Source: Paenibacillus sedimenti
GTDB taxonomy: Bacteria > Bacillota > Bacilli > Paenibacillales > NBRC-103111
Assembly (NCBI RefSeq): GCF_014534655.1
Contig: NZ_JACVVD010000015.1
Span: 1 to 64,000 of the forward strand
Reading direction: 5' to 3'
DNA: 64,000 bases
The notes beneath the pieces are model-generated. The model made no database searches. It was not told where the DNA came from and saw only the letters and a list, made by a program, of their open reading frames with translations. A program made the position numbers and the translations under genes. Below, one piece after another: positions 8,813-17,615 of this stretch. Positions within the stretch are counted from its first letter, which is position 1. Each line of letters begins with the position of its first letter.

Positions 8813-9580
8813 TTATAAATGAGATCCACCAGTTGCGTCGAGCAATTGTGCCGTGACAAATCGACCGTCTGAAGACGAGAGAAAAGCGACGACATCTGCA
8901 ATATCTGAAGGTTCCCCGACTCGTCCTAACGCAACCGCATCCACCGAAAGTTTTTGTGCTTCGGGGGAATCGAGAAATGCTGCGTTCATTTCTGTTCTGA
9001 CCAATCCGGGCAAAACGGCATTGACTGTAATCCCCCGCGGTCCAAGCAATTTGGCCAGATGAAGCGTGAATGTATTGATTGCCCCTTTAGTCAGGTTGTA
9101 AGCCATAATCGAAGGATAAGCAACCCTCGTCACGCCGGATGAGATATTGATGATGCGGCCTTCGTTGCGCAGACGCGATAGCGATTTCTGAACAAGGAAG
9201 AACGGTGCTTTGACATTGATGGCGAATACGTCGTCAAAAGCGGTTTCCGTCGTTTCTTCATAGGATTGTTGTGCTATGCCGATTCCTGCGTTGTTCACCA
9301 AAATATCAAATTCGCTACCGCCGGTGCGTTGCTTCAGTTCCTCATCCAGCAATTGCACGAGCTGTTCGACACCTGCAACTGAATCAAGATTCGCACCTAC
9401 AGCAAATGCTTTACCCCCATCGGCCACGATGGTGCGAACGACTTCCTCCGCCGCATCTGAGCGGCTGCCGTAGTGAACCGCAACCAGTGCTCCCTCTTTT
9501 GCCAGCCGTAGTGCAATCCCCCGGCCTATCCCTCTGCTTCCTCCCGTAATCAGTGCAACTTTTCCGTTTAATTGATTCAA
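8813..9580 (-). CDS. SDR-family oxidoreductase (FabG-like)
   Basis: A classical short-chain dehydrogenase of about 255 residues using NAD(P)H. The Rossmann nucleotide-binding motif TGGSRGIGR lies near the N-terminus, the structural NNAG in the middle, and the catalytic Ser and YNLTK (Tyr-x3-Lys) after it. It resembles 3-oxoacyl-ACP reductases, but many such proteins are general ketone or sugar reductases. I chose the TTG at 9580 because the AGGGAG site is well spaced for it; the GTG at 9589 would overlap the site and add three residues. It is the last gene of a minus-strand operon behind the BNR protein, whose stop codon lies within the same AGGGAG site, suggesting translational coupling. Confidence 0.88.
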   Translation of the reverse strand: MNQLNGKVALITGGSRGIGRGIALRLAKEGALVAVHYGSRSDAAEEVVRTIVADGGKAFAVGANLDSVAGVEQLVQLLDEELKQRTGGSEFDILVNNAGIGIAQQSYEETTETAFDDVFAINVKAPFFLVQKSLSRLRNEGRIINISSGVTRVAYPSIMAYNLTKGAINTFTLHLAKLLGPRGITVNAVLPGLVRTEMNAAFLDSPEAQKLSVDAVALGRVGEPSDIADVVAFLSSSDGRFVTAQLLDATGGSHL

Positions 9581-9592
9581 ATTATTCACTCC

Positions 9593-10657
9593 CTATGAAT
9601 TAAATTCTTTGCTGATGACCAGCAGAGCGCTTCTGTGTCTTCTATTCGGATCGGGATTCAGATACTTTTCTTTCCAATCGACCGGCAATGCTGTCCATGT
9701 CATCCCTTTATCGGCAGAGCAATAGAGCCCTCTATTGTTTAATGCATAGAATGTATCGGGCTCATTCGGATCGGCGGTCAAATTGGAAATCATCGTTCCT
9801 TCTGCCGGAGGCAATCCTTTATGGACTTGCTGCCAAGGTTGATTTCCTACTTTGCGATAGATGAAAGAGTTGGCGAATGGAGCGACATAGGCAGTCTTCG
9901 CATCGGAAGACGCGGATACGAGCAACGTATCCGGATCGTGAATGCCCGCTGTCATGCTGAACAGATAAGGATGTTGCTCCAAACCTTTACTATCGTGCGC
10001 CCATGTTTCACCATGATCGCGGCTGACCAACACACTTCGTCCGGGAAAACCCACGCCATCACTGCACGCTGCGTAAATACGTTTTGGCGCTTGGGGATGA
10101 ATGAGTAAAGTATGGGCATCTATCGGGTCACCTTCTTTCGTATCTTGCCATTCCGCTCCGCCATTTTGCGTACGGATCACCGCGCCGGCTTCTATGGATG
10201 CGTAGATGTATCCGTTGGCAGGATCTTCTGCGATCATACGCACATTATGGGTATCAGGAATCGGCGGAAAGGACCACCTGGAGTATGAAGGCAACGAGCG
10301 TACGGCGCTCCATTCATGCCAGCTTTGTCCACCATCCTCCGAATAAAATAAAGCGCTCAGTTCAGTACCTGCATAGACAACGCCATAATCACCGATTTTT
10401 CTTGTTAGACTAACCGATACGGATGTGAAAATAGATGAAGAAATTTCCGCTCCGGTTGATTCCCAATGATCTCCGCCATCATCGCTTACCCATAAACCTT
10501 GGCCATCGGTTCCGCAATACAAACGGTTTGGTAAGAAGGGATCGAATGCAATACAAGTAGGTTGCTTGTCATGAAGATGATACTGGATATCGTACGAAGT
10601 TTTATGATCATCAACAACAACTAATTCGTCCGGCATACACAAAAAATATCGATTCAT
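9593..10657 (-). CDS. BNR/Asp-box beta-propeller protein
   Basis: The 354-residue protein contains at least five Asp-box motifs (S-x-D-x-G-x-x-W type): VSDDGGDHWE, YSEDGGQSWHE, RTQNGGAEWQD, VSRDHGETWAHD, and SADKGMTWTA. These mark the blades of a sialidase/Ycf48-like beta-propeller. It has no signal peptide or lipobox, so it should be cytoplasmic, unlike true sialidases. The catalytic arginine triad of sialidases is not evident, so a binding or unknown enzymatic role is more likely. The ATG follows GAGGAGAG. It sits between the padR-like regulator (45-base gap) and the SDR gene (translationally coupled), so the operon probably responds to one effector. Confidence 0.8.
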   Translation of the reverse strand: MNRYFLCMPDELVVVDDHKTSYDIQYHLHDKQPTCIAFDPFLPNRLYCGTDGQGLWVSDDGGDHWESTGAEISSSIFTSVSVSLTRKIGDYGVVYAGTELSALFYSEDGGQSWHEWSAVRSLPSYSRWSFPPIPDTHNVRMIAEDPANGYIYASIEAGAVIRTQNGGAEWQDTKEGDPIDAHTLLIHPQAPKRIYAACSDGVGFPGRSVLVSRDHGETWAHDSKGLEQHPYLFSMTAGIHDPDTLLVSASSDAKTAYVAPFANSFIYRKVGNQPWQQVHKGLPPAEGTMISNLTADPNEPDTFYALNNRGLYCSADKGMTWTALPVDWKEKYLNPDPNRRHRSALLVISKEFNS

Positions 10658-10702
10658 CTTACTCTCTCCTCGTAAATATTTATTTGGATGTTTAAAATGA
10701 AA

Positions 10703-11248
10703 CTATAATTCCTTGGTTGTTTTGATTCGCTCAATCTCTTCCGTCACCCACCCTACATCTGCTAATAAAACATGTTTTCTGTGATCTAACATTCGCAGAA
10801 CTTGAAAGAGTTGTTTCTCGTTAATCTTTTTTTTAGCAATCATTTCGGATAAGGAGTTAACGTACTTTAGATTGTTATGGAGATACCCTAAATACTGGTC
10901 TAGACACATAAGCTGAACATCTTTCGTTACATATTGGAAGTAAGTAATCTGAAACTGAAAGGTAAGCTCGGTGTCAGTATTGTGCTCCACCGGGTTGACC
11001 ATCAGTTCTTGAAATCGTTCACGCCCGTGCTCCGTCAATCCATAAAGTTTCCGTGATCTTCCACCTTCCTTTTTCTCTTCAAACTGAAGCGTAATCCATC
11101 CACTCTCCACAAATCGGGAGAGAAGCGGATACAGGGTTCCTGGACTGATTTTTCGAGTGGGCCCGACCGCATACTGCAGTCTTTCTTGAAGTATGTAGCC
11201 GTGTTTGTCCTCCGACATTAATTCGCCTAATACAAACAAATCGTACAT
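10703..11248 (-). CDS. PadR-family transcriptional regulator
   Basis: A 181-residue PadR-type repressor. The N-terminal winged helix begins MYDLFVLGELM and includes HGYILQERL and ISPGTLYPLLSRF, the conserved PadR helices, then the wing GGRSRKLYGLT. A helical C-terminal dimerisation domain follows. The frame stays open upstream, but the ATG at 11248 has a GAAGGAG site nine bases ahead and begins exactly at the family's N-terminus. It heads the operon with the BNR and SDR genes. Repeated ATCGAATCG sequences just upstream suggest autoregulation. PadR proteins usually respond to phenolics or drugs; the ligand here is unknown. Confidence 0.9.
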   Translation of the reverse strand: MYDLFVLGELMSEDKHGYILQERLQYAVGPTRKISPGTLYPLLSRFVESGWITLQFEEKKEGGRSRKLYGLTEHGRERFQELMVNPVEHNTDTELTFQFQITYFQYVTKDVQLMCLDQYLGYLHNNLKYVNSLSEMIAKKKINEKQLFQVLRMLDHRKHVLLADVGWVTEEIERIKTTKEL

Positions 11249-11267
11249 CCTATAAGCTCCTTCATAT

Positions 11268-11313
11268 ATATCGTATCGTAATATCGAATCGATACATATA
11301 ATACATCGAATCG
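11268..11313 (-). promoter_or_regulatory. Putative operator/promoter of the padR operon
   Basis: Two identical ATCGAATCG words start at 11283 and 11305, 22 bases or about two helical turns apart. A related TATCGTATCG lies next to them. They are 20-65 bases upstream of the padR-like start, where an autoregulatory operator is expected. Confidence 0.5.
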
Positions 11314-11747
11314 TAATAATTGCAACAATGAAATGGCAACAAAAAATACAACACAAAGTCAATTGTGTTGTGTTAGTCCAAGCATTCAGAGTAAATTCGT
11401 TTTCTCGAGAATTACATTCGATAAATAGGAATTTTTACTGAATAGTTATATCGAGCAAGATGGATAAGTCTTTAGAGAATCAGTTGAGAATTCCCATTCA
11501 AAACTGGAAAGAGCCGCTTTTGGATTATATAAAAAAGAATTCTATTGGGCTAATGGCCTAGGGCATTGTTATATGCAAATAATTCCACCACAAAATCCGA
11601 ATACCCGTTTTTTTATGATTGCATTCTAACAAAATATATCTTACTATGAAATTGAATTAATATACTTGATTATCGATTAATAATAATGTTAATTCTAATG
11701 AAGCGCTAAATGAGGAACACTTGATATATTATAGGGATGATGATGTT
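11314..11747. other. Intergenic region with inverted repeat
   Basis: No gene is visible. A perfect inverted repeat with 9-base arms (ACAACACAA / TTGTGTTGT, 6-base loop) lies at 11348-11371, between the divergent padR operon and the GH43 remnant; it could be an operator. The rest is AT-rich without recognisable content. Confidence 0.45.
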
Positions 11748-12060
11748 ATGCGGCATGAAAGTATGCAAACCAATACCAAACCGATCTTGATCCTCCCCGG
11801 CGATTATCCCGATCCTTCCGTTGTCCGTGTTGGCCAGGACTATTACATGACCCATTCCTCGTTTGACTATACGCCTGGTCTGCTCATCTGGCATCCCAAG
11901 GATCTGTTGAATCTGGGGGCCGATCGGACACGCCATCAACCGATTTGTGGGCAACATTCAGGCTCCGGATTTTGTCTATTATGAAGGTTTATATATCTAT
12001 TTTCCTTCGAGGGGGAGAGAGCACTTCAATGTTTTTAGATTTGATGGAAACATTAGATAG
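11748..12060 (+). pseudogene. N-terminal remnant of a GH43 glycosidase
   Basis: The frame beginning at the ATG at 11748 (AGGGATGATG upstream) encodes PGDYPDPSVVRVGQDYYM, the catalytic-Asp strand of GH43 beta-xylosidases/arabinofuranosidases. After WHPKDL it is shifted. The next frame carries WGPIGHAINRFVGN and IQAPDFVYYEGLYIYFPSRG, the second conserved Asp region, then stops. Only about 100 of some 500 residues remain, so the gene is dead. Confidence 0.8.
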
Positions 12061-12119
12061 AGAGTCTTAAGCGGTCTGCCGTAAGTCAGATTACAAAATT
12101 ATTGGAGGGACTAGAAATC

Positions 12120-13067
12120 ATGCAGGCTTATTTATTTGTACACTTTAAGGAAAAAAGAACACCGGACGGAGAACAGGTTTACTTCGGAGTTAGTAAGGAT
12201 GGATTTAATTGGGAAGAAGTTAATGATGGAAATCCTGTTTTATGGAGTTATTATGGCGATAAGGGCGTCAGAGATTTTACGATTACTAGAACCAAAGAAG
12301 GTAAATTTTTCATTTTAGCAACAGATTTAAGTTTGTCATATGGTATGTTAAATCAGTATCAACATTCATGGGGTGAAATCTCCAGGAACGGAAGCAAATG
12401 TCTGGTTCTTTGGGAGTCTGATGATTTGATTCATTGGTCAGAACAGAGAATGATAAAACTGGGAAATGAAGACTTCGGCTGTTTGTGGGCACCGGATATT
12501 ATTTATGATAAGAAAAATGACGATTACGTCATTCACTGGTCATCATCCCATAGCAGCAATAACTATGGAGAAAAGGGAATCTATTATTCCCGAACTAAAG
12601 ATTTTATGAATTTTACAGAAGCTCAGTTATTATATCAGAAAGAAGGCAGCGGAGTCATTGATTCTGCCATGTATGAGGAAGAGGGAAAGTATTATTTATT
12701 CTTAAAGAGTGAAAGGAATCCTGCCAAAATTATTCTTACGGAATCAGAGAATATAACTGGACCATTTGAGAAGATTGAAGAATTTGATAAAAGCATGGAA
12801 TCACTGCAATCAGGACAATATGAAGCTCCGACAGCAGTTAAATTGGAAGATGGCAGATGGTGCTTATTCTTGGATTTCTATGGATGTTCAGCAGAACAGC
12901 AAGGGTATGTTCCGTTCATAGCAGAGAAAATGTCAACAGGAAGATTCATTCGTTCGGATAAATCCTTTACATTCCCATACGGTTATAAGCATGGTACCAT
13001 ATTGGCGATTACCATGGAAGAATACGAAAAATTGAAATCTTACAAAAAAATGCCATCAGAATATTAG
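12120..13067 (+). CDS. GH43-like five-bladed propeller glycosidase
   Basis: The 316-residue protein has the GH43/GH62-like propeller signature: an early strand block YLFVHFKEK, GVRDFTITRTKEGKFFI, a central GCLWAPDIIYDKKNDDYVI with the pKa-modulating Asp, and VIDSAMYEEEGKYYLF in the region of later catalytic strands. There is no signal peptide, so a cytoplasmic enzyme acting on imported arabino- or xylo-oligosaccharides is likely. The ATG at 12120 follows GGAGGG; a TTG six codons upstream overlaps that site. The codons are markedly richer in A/T than those of the flanking enzymes, suggesting more recent acquisition from a low-GC donor. It stands alone, just after the GH43 remnant. Confidence 0.8.
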   Translation: MQAYLFVHFKEKRTPDGEQVYFGVSKDGFNWEEVNDGNPVLWSYYGDKGVRDFTITRTKEGKFFILATDLSLSYGMLNQYQHSWGEISRNGSKCLVLWESDDLIHWSEQRMIKLGNEDFGCLWAPDIIYDKKNDDYVIHWSSSHSSNNYGEKGIYYSRTKDFMNFTEAQLLYQKEGSGVIDSAMYEEEGKYYLFLKSERNPAKIILTESENITGPFEKIEEFDKSMESLQSGQYEAPTAVKLEDGRWCLFLDFYGCSAEQQGYVPFIAEKMSTGRFIRSDKSFTFPYGYKHGTILAITMEEYEKLKSYKKMPSEY

Positions 13068-13101
13068 GCGAATAAGAAGGGGAATTCAATATTGTTCAAG
13101 A

Positions 13102-13134
13102 AAGCGGTGGCGATTTTCTCCACCGCTTAAACTT
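13102..13134 (+). terminator. Terminator-like hairpin after the GH43-like gene
   Basis: Perfect 9-base arms AAGCGGTGG / CCACCGCTT with a 9-base loop are followed by AAACTTTATC. The U-tract is weak, so termination may be partial. Confidence 0.6.
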
Positions 13135-13327
13135 TATCACCAAACATGTTGAAATAAGGTCCATAATATTTCTTACGTCGTGGTCCGACAATTAAGTATG
13201 ACCTTTTTGCGTCATTCTATATTACAATGATTCGGTAAAGGAATTACCGATCGTGAAATCCACGTGGATCTTCTTGCTGATTTGAAGGTGGTCAAATGAT
13301 GTAACAAGTAAGTGATATCGCAATGGT

Positions 13328-13341
13328 TGAAAGCGTTTACT
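13328..13341 (+). promoter_or_regulatory. Candidate cre site (CcpA)
   Basis: TGAAAGCGTTTACT differs from the classical catabolite-responsive element only at its last base. It lies about 255 bases upstream of the sensor-regulator gene, which would place the pectin locus under glucose repression. Confidence 0.55.
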
Positions 13342-13596
13342 TATTATCTTTTTGATGGAAAGAGGAGGATGAAGTTGCACAAATAATTCAATTTTATTCA
13401 TGTAAATTATACAAAACAACTAGGAGGGCAGGGTGCAGATGTTTTCCAGAAATTACAGTGTTTACAATGATTTCTGGATAAAGCTATTTATTTGGTGAAA
13501 ACGGTAATGCCCATCCCTCCACTTTCAGATATAATTGAGTTAATATATTTCCGGACAGTAGGTTGCAATACTTCCACTTCCGAAGGGGGAATAGAG

Positions 13597-15906
13597 TTGC
13601 ACAGATATTTGCTTCGGTTACTGGCATTCAGCTTTCTATTAGGAGTACTCCCTGTCATCGTGATTGGGATCTTCTCATCTTCGGTAGCGACAAGGGATCT
13701 GGAGGATAAGGTTAAAGAAGGCAACATGCAGTGGCTGACACAAACCCAGATGCGTGTCGAGCAGATGCTCAGGTCCATTGAGAAGTCGGCAACTCAATTT
13801 GCCAACTCTTCCCAAGTACAGACGGCGATGAACGCATCCTACGATATTAATCATTTTGAACAAATACGCGACCTTTCCGTCTCGCTATACAACCTTCAAT
13901 CCAGCGACGTGGTGATAACTCAGGCCTATTTGGTTAATTTTGAGCACAACTGGTCGTTAGATCTGAATACTATGAAGCCGTTAGACCAGTCGGGATACAG
14001 TAAAGCGTTTCGGGATTATGCCCTGCTGCCGAAAAGCATTTTTTGGACAACGGAATCGGCTTCTGCTAATGACGGTGAAGATGCAAATCCGGCGGAAATG
14101 ATTACTCTTGTTCATAAAATTCCGATTTTGCCTCAAACCAGCAAGCCACAGGGGCTTGTTGTCGTACGCATTTCTGCGTCCGATATTCGAGATGCGTTGG
14201 CAGCCGACAATTCGCCAAGCCGAAACTATATCCTAGACCGCTCAGGCGCGGATATTCTGGCAACGGCCAAGATGAGAGAAGGTTATCGGGAAGTCAACCT
14301 TGCTATCGCGAAGAGACTGGCAGAGTTACCGGATATCCGGCAAGGATTATTCAATACGCGCTTGAATAAAGAAGAGGTGGCGGTATTATACCGTTCCTCG
14401 GGTTATAACGGATGGACGTACGTGTCGGTAATCTCCATTGACGAAATCACCAGAGAAACCCGAAAGATTGCCGAACTGACACTGATTGTTTGCGCCTCTA
14501 TTCTACTCGTCGTCCTGGTATTCGCTTTATACGGCAGCCGCCGCATGTATCGTCCGATACAACATCTGTTGGATGTTGCCAAGGGGATTCATCCTAAATT
14601 GAACGTTCAGCCGATCCGGCCTAGAACGGATGAGCTTGAATTCATTAAAGTAAGCTTTCAGTCTTTGGCTGTTTCGAGAAATCAGATGGAACAGCAAATG
14701 CTTGGTCAAGCTGGCCACTTAAAGGAGTTTTTCGTATTAAAACTTCTTACCGGCCAGTTAACGGACACTGATTATTTGCTGCGTTCTGCCATGTACGGCT
14801 TTCCGGAAGGATGGAAACGTCTGGGGGTGCTTACGCTGCAGATCGACAATCTGCAGGAGACCAAGTATCAGGAACAGGACCGAGAGCTTCTGCTCTATGC
14901 CATAAATAATATTGCTCAGGAAATATTGCTTCACGAGTCCCGGTTCACACCGATCCTGTTGAACCGGTCGCAAGTGACGATTGTGGCGACGGACAAAGAG
15001 GAACCTGCCGAAGTCAAAAGCGCATTGTATCTAGCGGCGGAGTCGATCAAAACGAACGCCGAACAGTATTTGCAAATCAAAGTAAGCATTGGCATCAGCA
15101 AACCGTACCATTCATTGGCGGATACCGTCAAAGCGTACGGAGAAAGCCTGGCCGCATTGAAGTCCCGAATCAGCCTCGGTCCGGATATTATCGTCCACTA
15201 TGAGGATGTCGAAAACAACCCCGGAGTGGATAAATACGTCTATACGCATCTGAAGGTTATGGAAGAGCAGCTTGTTTATACCCTGCGCGAAATGCAATTG
15301 GACAAAGCAGCAGAGCTGTTTCAACAATATTTGAATGCGCTGCTGCATAAGGACGGTTATTTGTACGAGCATCACATTTTGCTGCTGCAGCTGATTTCCC
15401 GGATTCTGCAGATCGTGCAGGAGCATGGGATTTCGATTAAAAAAGTACTGACGGACGAAGGTGCGGTAGAACGATTGCTGCGGTTGCAAACACGGGAGGA
15501 AATTCAGCACTGGTTCGAAACCAAATTGTTCGTTCCAACGATTGAGGTACTTTCGGAGAAATCGGAATCGCAATATGTCAAGATTGCTGATAAGCTTGTA
15601 AGAATGATACAGGAGCAATACGACCAGGAAATCACATTGGAATTTTGTGCGGAAGCGCTTAACTACCATCCGGTCTATCTAAGCCGCATTTTCAAGAAGG
15701 AAATCGGCACCACGTTCAGCGACTATTTGTCCGATTACCGGATGAAGATGGCCAAGGTGATGCTGGAGACAACGGATATGAAAGTTTCGGAAATCGGCGA
15801 AAAGCTTCAATATAAAAATATAAGCGCATTCATTCGGAGCTTTCGAAAGATATACGACATAACTCCCGGACAATATCGCGAGAAGCTGGATCAAAAGCAA
15901 ATATGA
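13597..15906 (+). CDS. Membrane-bound sensor with AraC-type HTH (pectin locus regulator)
   Basis: A single-polypeptide sensor and transcription factor of 769 residues. TM helix 1 (about 3-27) and TM helix 2 (about 293-313) enclose an extracellular Cache-like sensing domain. A HAMP-like linker, a degenerate GGDEF-like region (about 407-535, with VSIGISKPYHSLADTVKAYG) and a C-terminal AraC double helix-turn-helix (about 665-765, ending FRKIYDITPGQYREKL) follow. The TTG at 13597 has a GAAGGGGGA site and starts the first TM helix; the open frame upstream lacks such a site. The solute-binding protein gene starts 25 bases after the stop. Such regulators typically activate neighbouring transport and depolymerase genes on sensing oligosaccharides. 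Confidence 0.88.
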   Translation: MHRYLLRLLAFSFLLGVLPVIVIGIFSSSVATRDLEDKVKEGNMQWLTQTQMRVEQMLRSIEKSATQFANSSQVQTAMNASYDINHFEQIRDLSVSLYNLQSSDVVITQAYLVNFEHNWSLDLNTMKPLDQSGYSKAFRDYALLPKSIFWTTESASANDGEDANPAEMITLVHKIPILPQTSKPQGLVVVRISASDIRDALAADNSPSRNYILDRSGADILATAKMREGYREVNLAIAKRLAELPDIRQGLFNTRLNKEEVAVLYRSSGYNGWTYVSVISIDEITRETRKIAELTLIVCASILLVVLVFALYGSRRMYRPIQHLLDVAKGIHPKLNVQPIRPRTDELEFIKVSFQSLAVSRNQMEQQMLGQAGHLKEFFVLKLLTGQLTDTDYLLRSAMYGFPEGWKRLGVLTLQIDNLQETKYQEQDRELLLYAINNIAQEILLHESRFTPILLNRSQVTIVATDKEEPAEVKSALYLAAESIKTNAEQYLQIKVSIGISKPYHSLADTVKAYGESLAALKSRISLGPDIIVHYEDVENNPGVDKYVYTHLKVMEEQLVYTLREMQLDKAAELFQQYLNALLHKDGYLYEHHILLLQLISRILQIVQEHGISIKKVLTDEGAVERLLRLQTREEIQHWFETKLFVPTIEVLSEKSESQYVKIADKLVRMIQEQYDQEITLEFCAEALNYHPVYLSRIFKKEIGTTFSDYLSDYRMKMAKVMLETTDMKVSEIGEKLQYKNISAFIRSFRKIYDITPGQYREKLDQKQI

Positions 15907-15931
15907 TTCACCGCATGAAGGGAAGTGCCTA

Positions 15932-17416
15932 ATGAGACGAAAAATAGTGTTCATTGCTTGCTCGCTTGTATCCTTCGGGTTATTGGCAGCATGCAGTTCA
16001 AGTATGGATTCGAAAGCGGGAGATGCTGCAAAGCCGACTACAATTTCCATCGTGGTCAATCAGGTTGGAGAGAATCCTCCCAAGAACAGCGAGATGGAAA
16101 AGGCAATTGAAGCTTATACGAACACGGATTTGCAAATTCAATGGATTCCCTTTTCGGCCTATGATGAGAAGACTAAGGTCATGATCGCTTCCGGGGAGCT
16201 GCCGAAGCTGTTCAGGCTCACCTATACGCCGACGATCATCGCTACGCTGAAGGCAGGACAGTTTTGGGAGATCGGTCCCTATTTAAAGAACTATAAACAT
16301 TTATCCGCTCAAAACAAGCAGTTTTACGATAACATCGCTGTCGGCGGGAACATATATGGGGTTCCTTTGTACCGCCCTCTTGGCCGTGCATCCGTCCAAT
16401 ACCGTAAAGACTGGTTTGACAACTTGGGTTTGAAGCTGCCGAAGACGCTTGAAGATTGGTATGAGGTCATCAAGGCGCTGACGCTGGGTGACCCGGATAA
16501 GAACGGGAAGAACGATACGTACGGGATCTTCCTGGAGAAAAGATATAATCAGGACGTGAGCTCAACGCTGACACGTTTCTCCGTATCTCAAGGAGGGCCG
16601 AACAAATGGAAGGTGGAGAACGGCCGTTTCACCCCCGAATTTATGACGGAGCCGTTTTACGACTCCATGAAGCTGTTCAGGCGGCTTTATCAAGAGAAGC
16701 TGATCAATCAGGATTTTGCCATTGCGGATATTTCGGAAACATCGAAGTTATATGAATTGGGGCGAGCAGGTATACAGGTTGTCGGAGGAAATGCTCAAAG
16801 CTGGCAAGATAAGCTGGCCAAGACGGTTCCTTCAGCGATTGTGGATGTTGCTCCAATGGAGGGGCCCAAAGGGATTCGGCTTCCCGGCGAACCCGGCAAT
16901 GTCGGTTTTCTGGCGGTTCCCAAGGATACGGTGAAGACGGAAGAGGAAATGAAATCGATATTAGCCTTTCTCGACAAGATGCTCGAGCCTGATGTGCAAA
17001 CCGTGCTCAACAGAGGAATTCAAAACCGACATTGGGTCGATAAGGGCGATTATGCGGAGGTTCTTGATCGCGAACTGGACTTGAAGGAGGTTAAGCCGTA
17101 CAGGGATACTCTCCCGTACATGGACAGCAATCCTGATCTTAAGCCTATACGACAGCCGGACCTGTACCGTAAAAACCAACAGATTATCAAGGAGAACGAA
17201 TTATATATCGTCCCTAACCCTGCATTGACGTTGGAATCGGAAACCTACGCCGAGCGGGGCAAGGAGCTTGACATTCTGATAACGGATGCTCAGACAAAGT
17301 TTATTATGGGGCAAATAGATGAAGCCGGATGGAAGATCGAGATCGAGAAGTGGTTGAAGTCCGGCGGTGATAGCATGATTCGGGAATACCAGGAAGCCTA
17401 TGCAAAAAAAGAATAA
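15932..17416 (+). CDS. LplA/YtcQ-type solute-binding lipoprotein (first copy)
   Basis: Extracellular carbohydrate-binding lipoprotein of an ABC importer. The signal peptide ends in the lipobox LLAAC (Cys about residue 21). The mature protein has the family blocks INQDF, GIPLY-like GVPLYRPLGR and QYRKDW, and a DPDKNGKNDTYG calcium-binding-like loop. It is similar along its whole length to the lipoprotein at 19574, so the pair arose by duplication. The start codon follows GAAGGGAAG, 25 bases after the sensor gene. A hairpin after the stop may reduce read-through into the permeases. Oligogalacturonides or unsaturated pectin fragments are the inferred cargo. Confidence 0.9.
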   Translation: MRRKIVFIACSLVSFGLLAACSSSMDSKAGDAAKPTTISIVVNQVGENPPKNSEMEKAIEAYTNTDLQIQWIPFSAYDEKTKVMIASGELPKLFRLTYTPTIIATLKAGQFWEIGPYLKNYKHLSAQNKQFYDNIAVGGNIYGVPLYRPLGRASVQYRKDWFDNLGLKLPKTLEDWYEVIKALTLGDPDKNGKNDTYGIFLEKRYNQDVSSTLTRFSVSQGGPNKWKVENGRFTPEFMTEPFYDSMKLFRRLYQEKLINQDFAIADISETSKLYELGRAGIQVVGGNAQSWQDKLAKTVPSAIVDVAPMEGPKGIRLPGEPGNVGFLAVPKDTVKTEEEMKSILAFLDKMLEPDVQTVLNRGIQNRHWVDKGDYAEVLDRELDLKEVKPYRDTLPYMDSNPDLKPIRQPDLYRKNQQIIKENELYIVPNPALTLESETYAERGKELDILITDAQTKFIMGQIDEAGWKIEIEKWLKSGGDSMIREYQEAYAKKE

Positions 17417-17432
17417 GCAAGTGGATGTGCAG

Positions 17433-17475
17433 CACTCTGCAGACCTCAAATGAGGCATGCAGGGTGTTTATTTGT
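17433..17475 (+). terminator. Terminator-like hairpin between binding protein and permeases
   Basis: A long imperfect hairpin (CTGCA..CCTC aaat GAGG..TGCAG) is followed by TTTATTTGTTTG. It could end or attenuate the transcript between the first lipoprotein and the permease pair. Confidence 0.6.
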
Positions 17476-17615
17476 TTGTGCACATTTGGTTATCTGGAAG
17501 CTATTACGCCGGAAGAAGGTTTGAGAAGTCAAAGAGGTTAATTGGCAGGTATAGCCGGTCATCACCTTTCCGCAGCATAATCATGGCATAAACGACATGT
17601 TATGGAGGAGTCAGG

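Noticed and set aside
11348..11371. Inverted repeat as a terminator
   Set aside because: Neither strand has a T-tract after it and no gene ends there; listed only as a possible operator.
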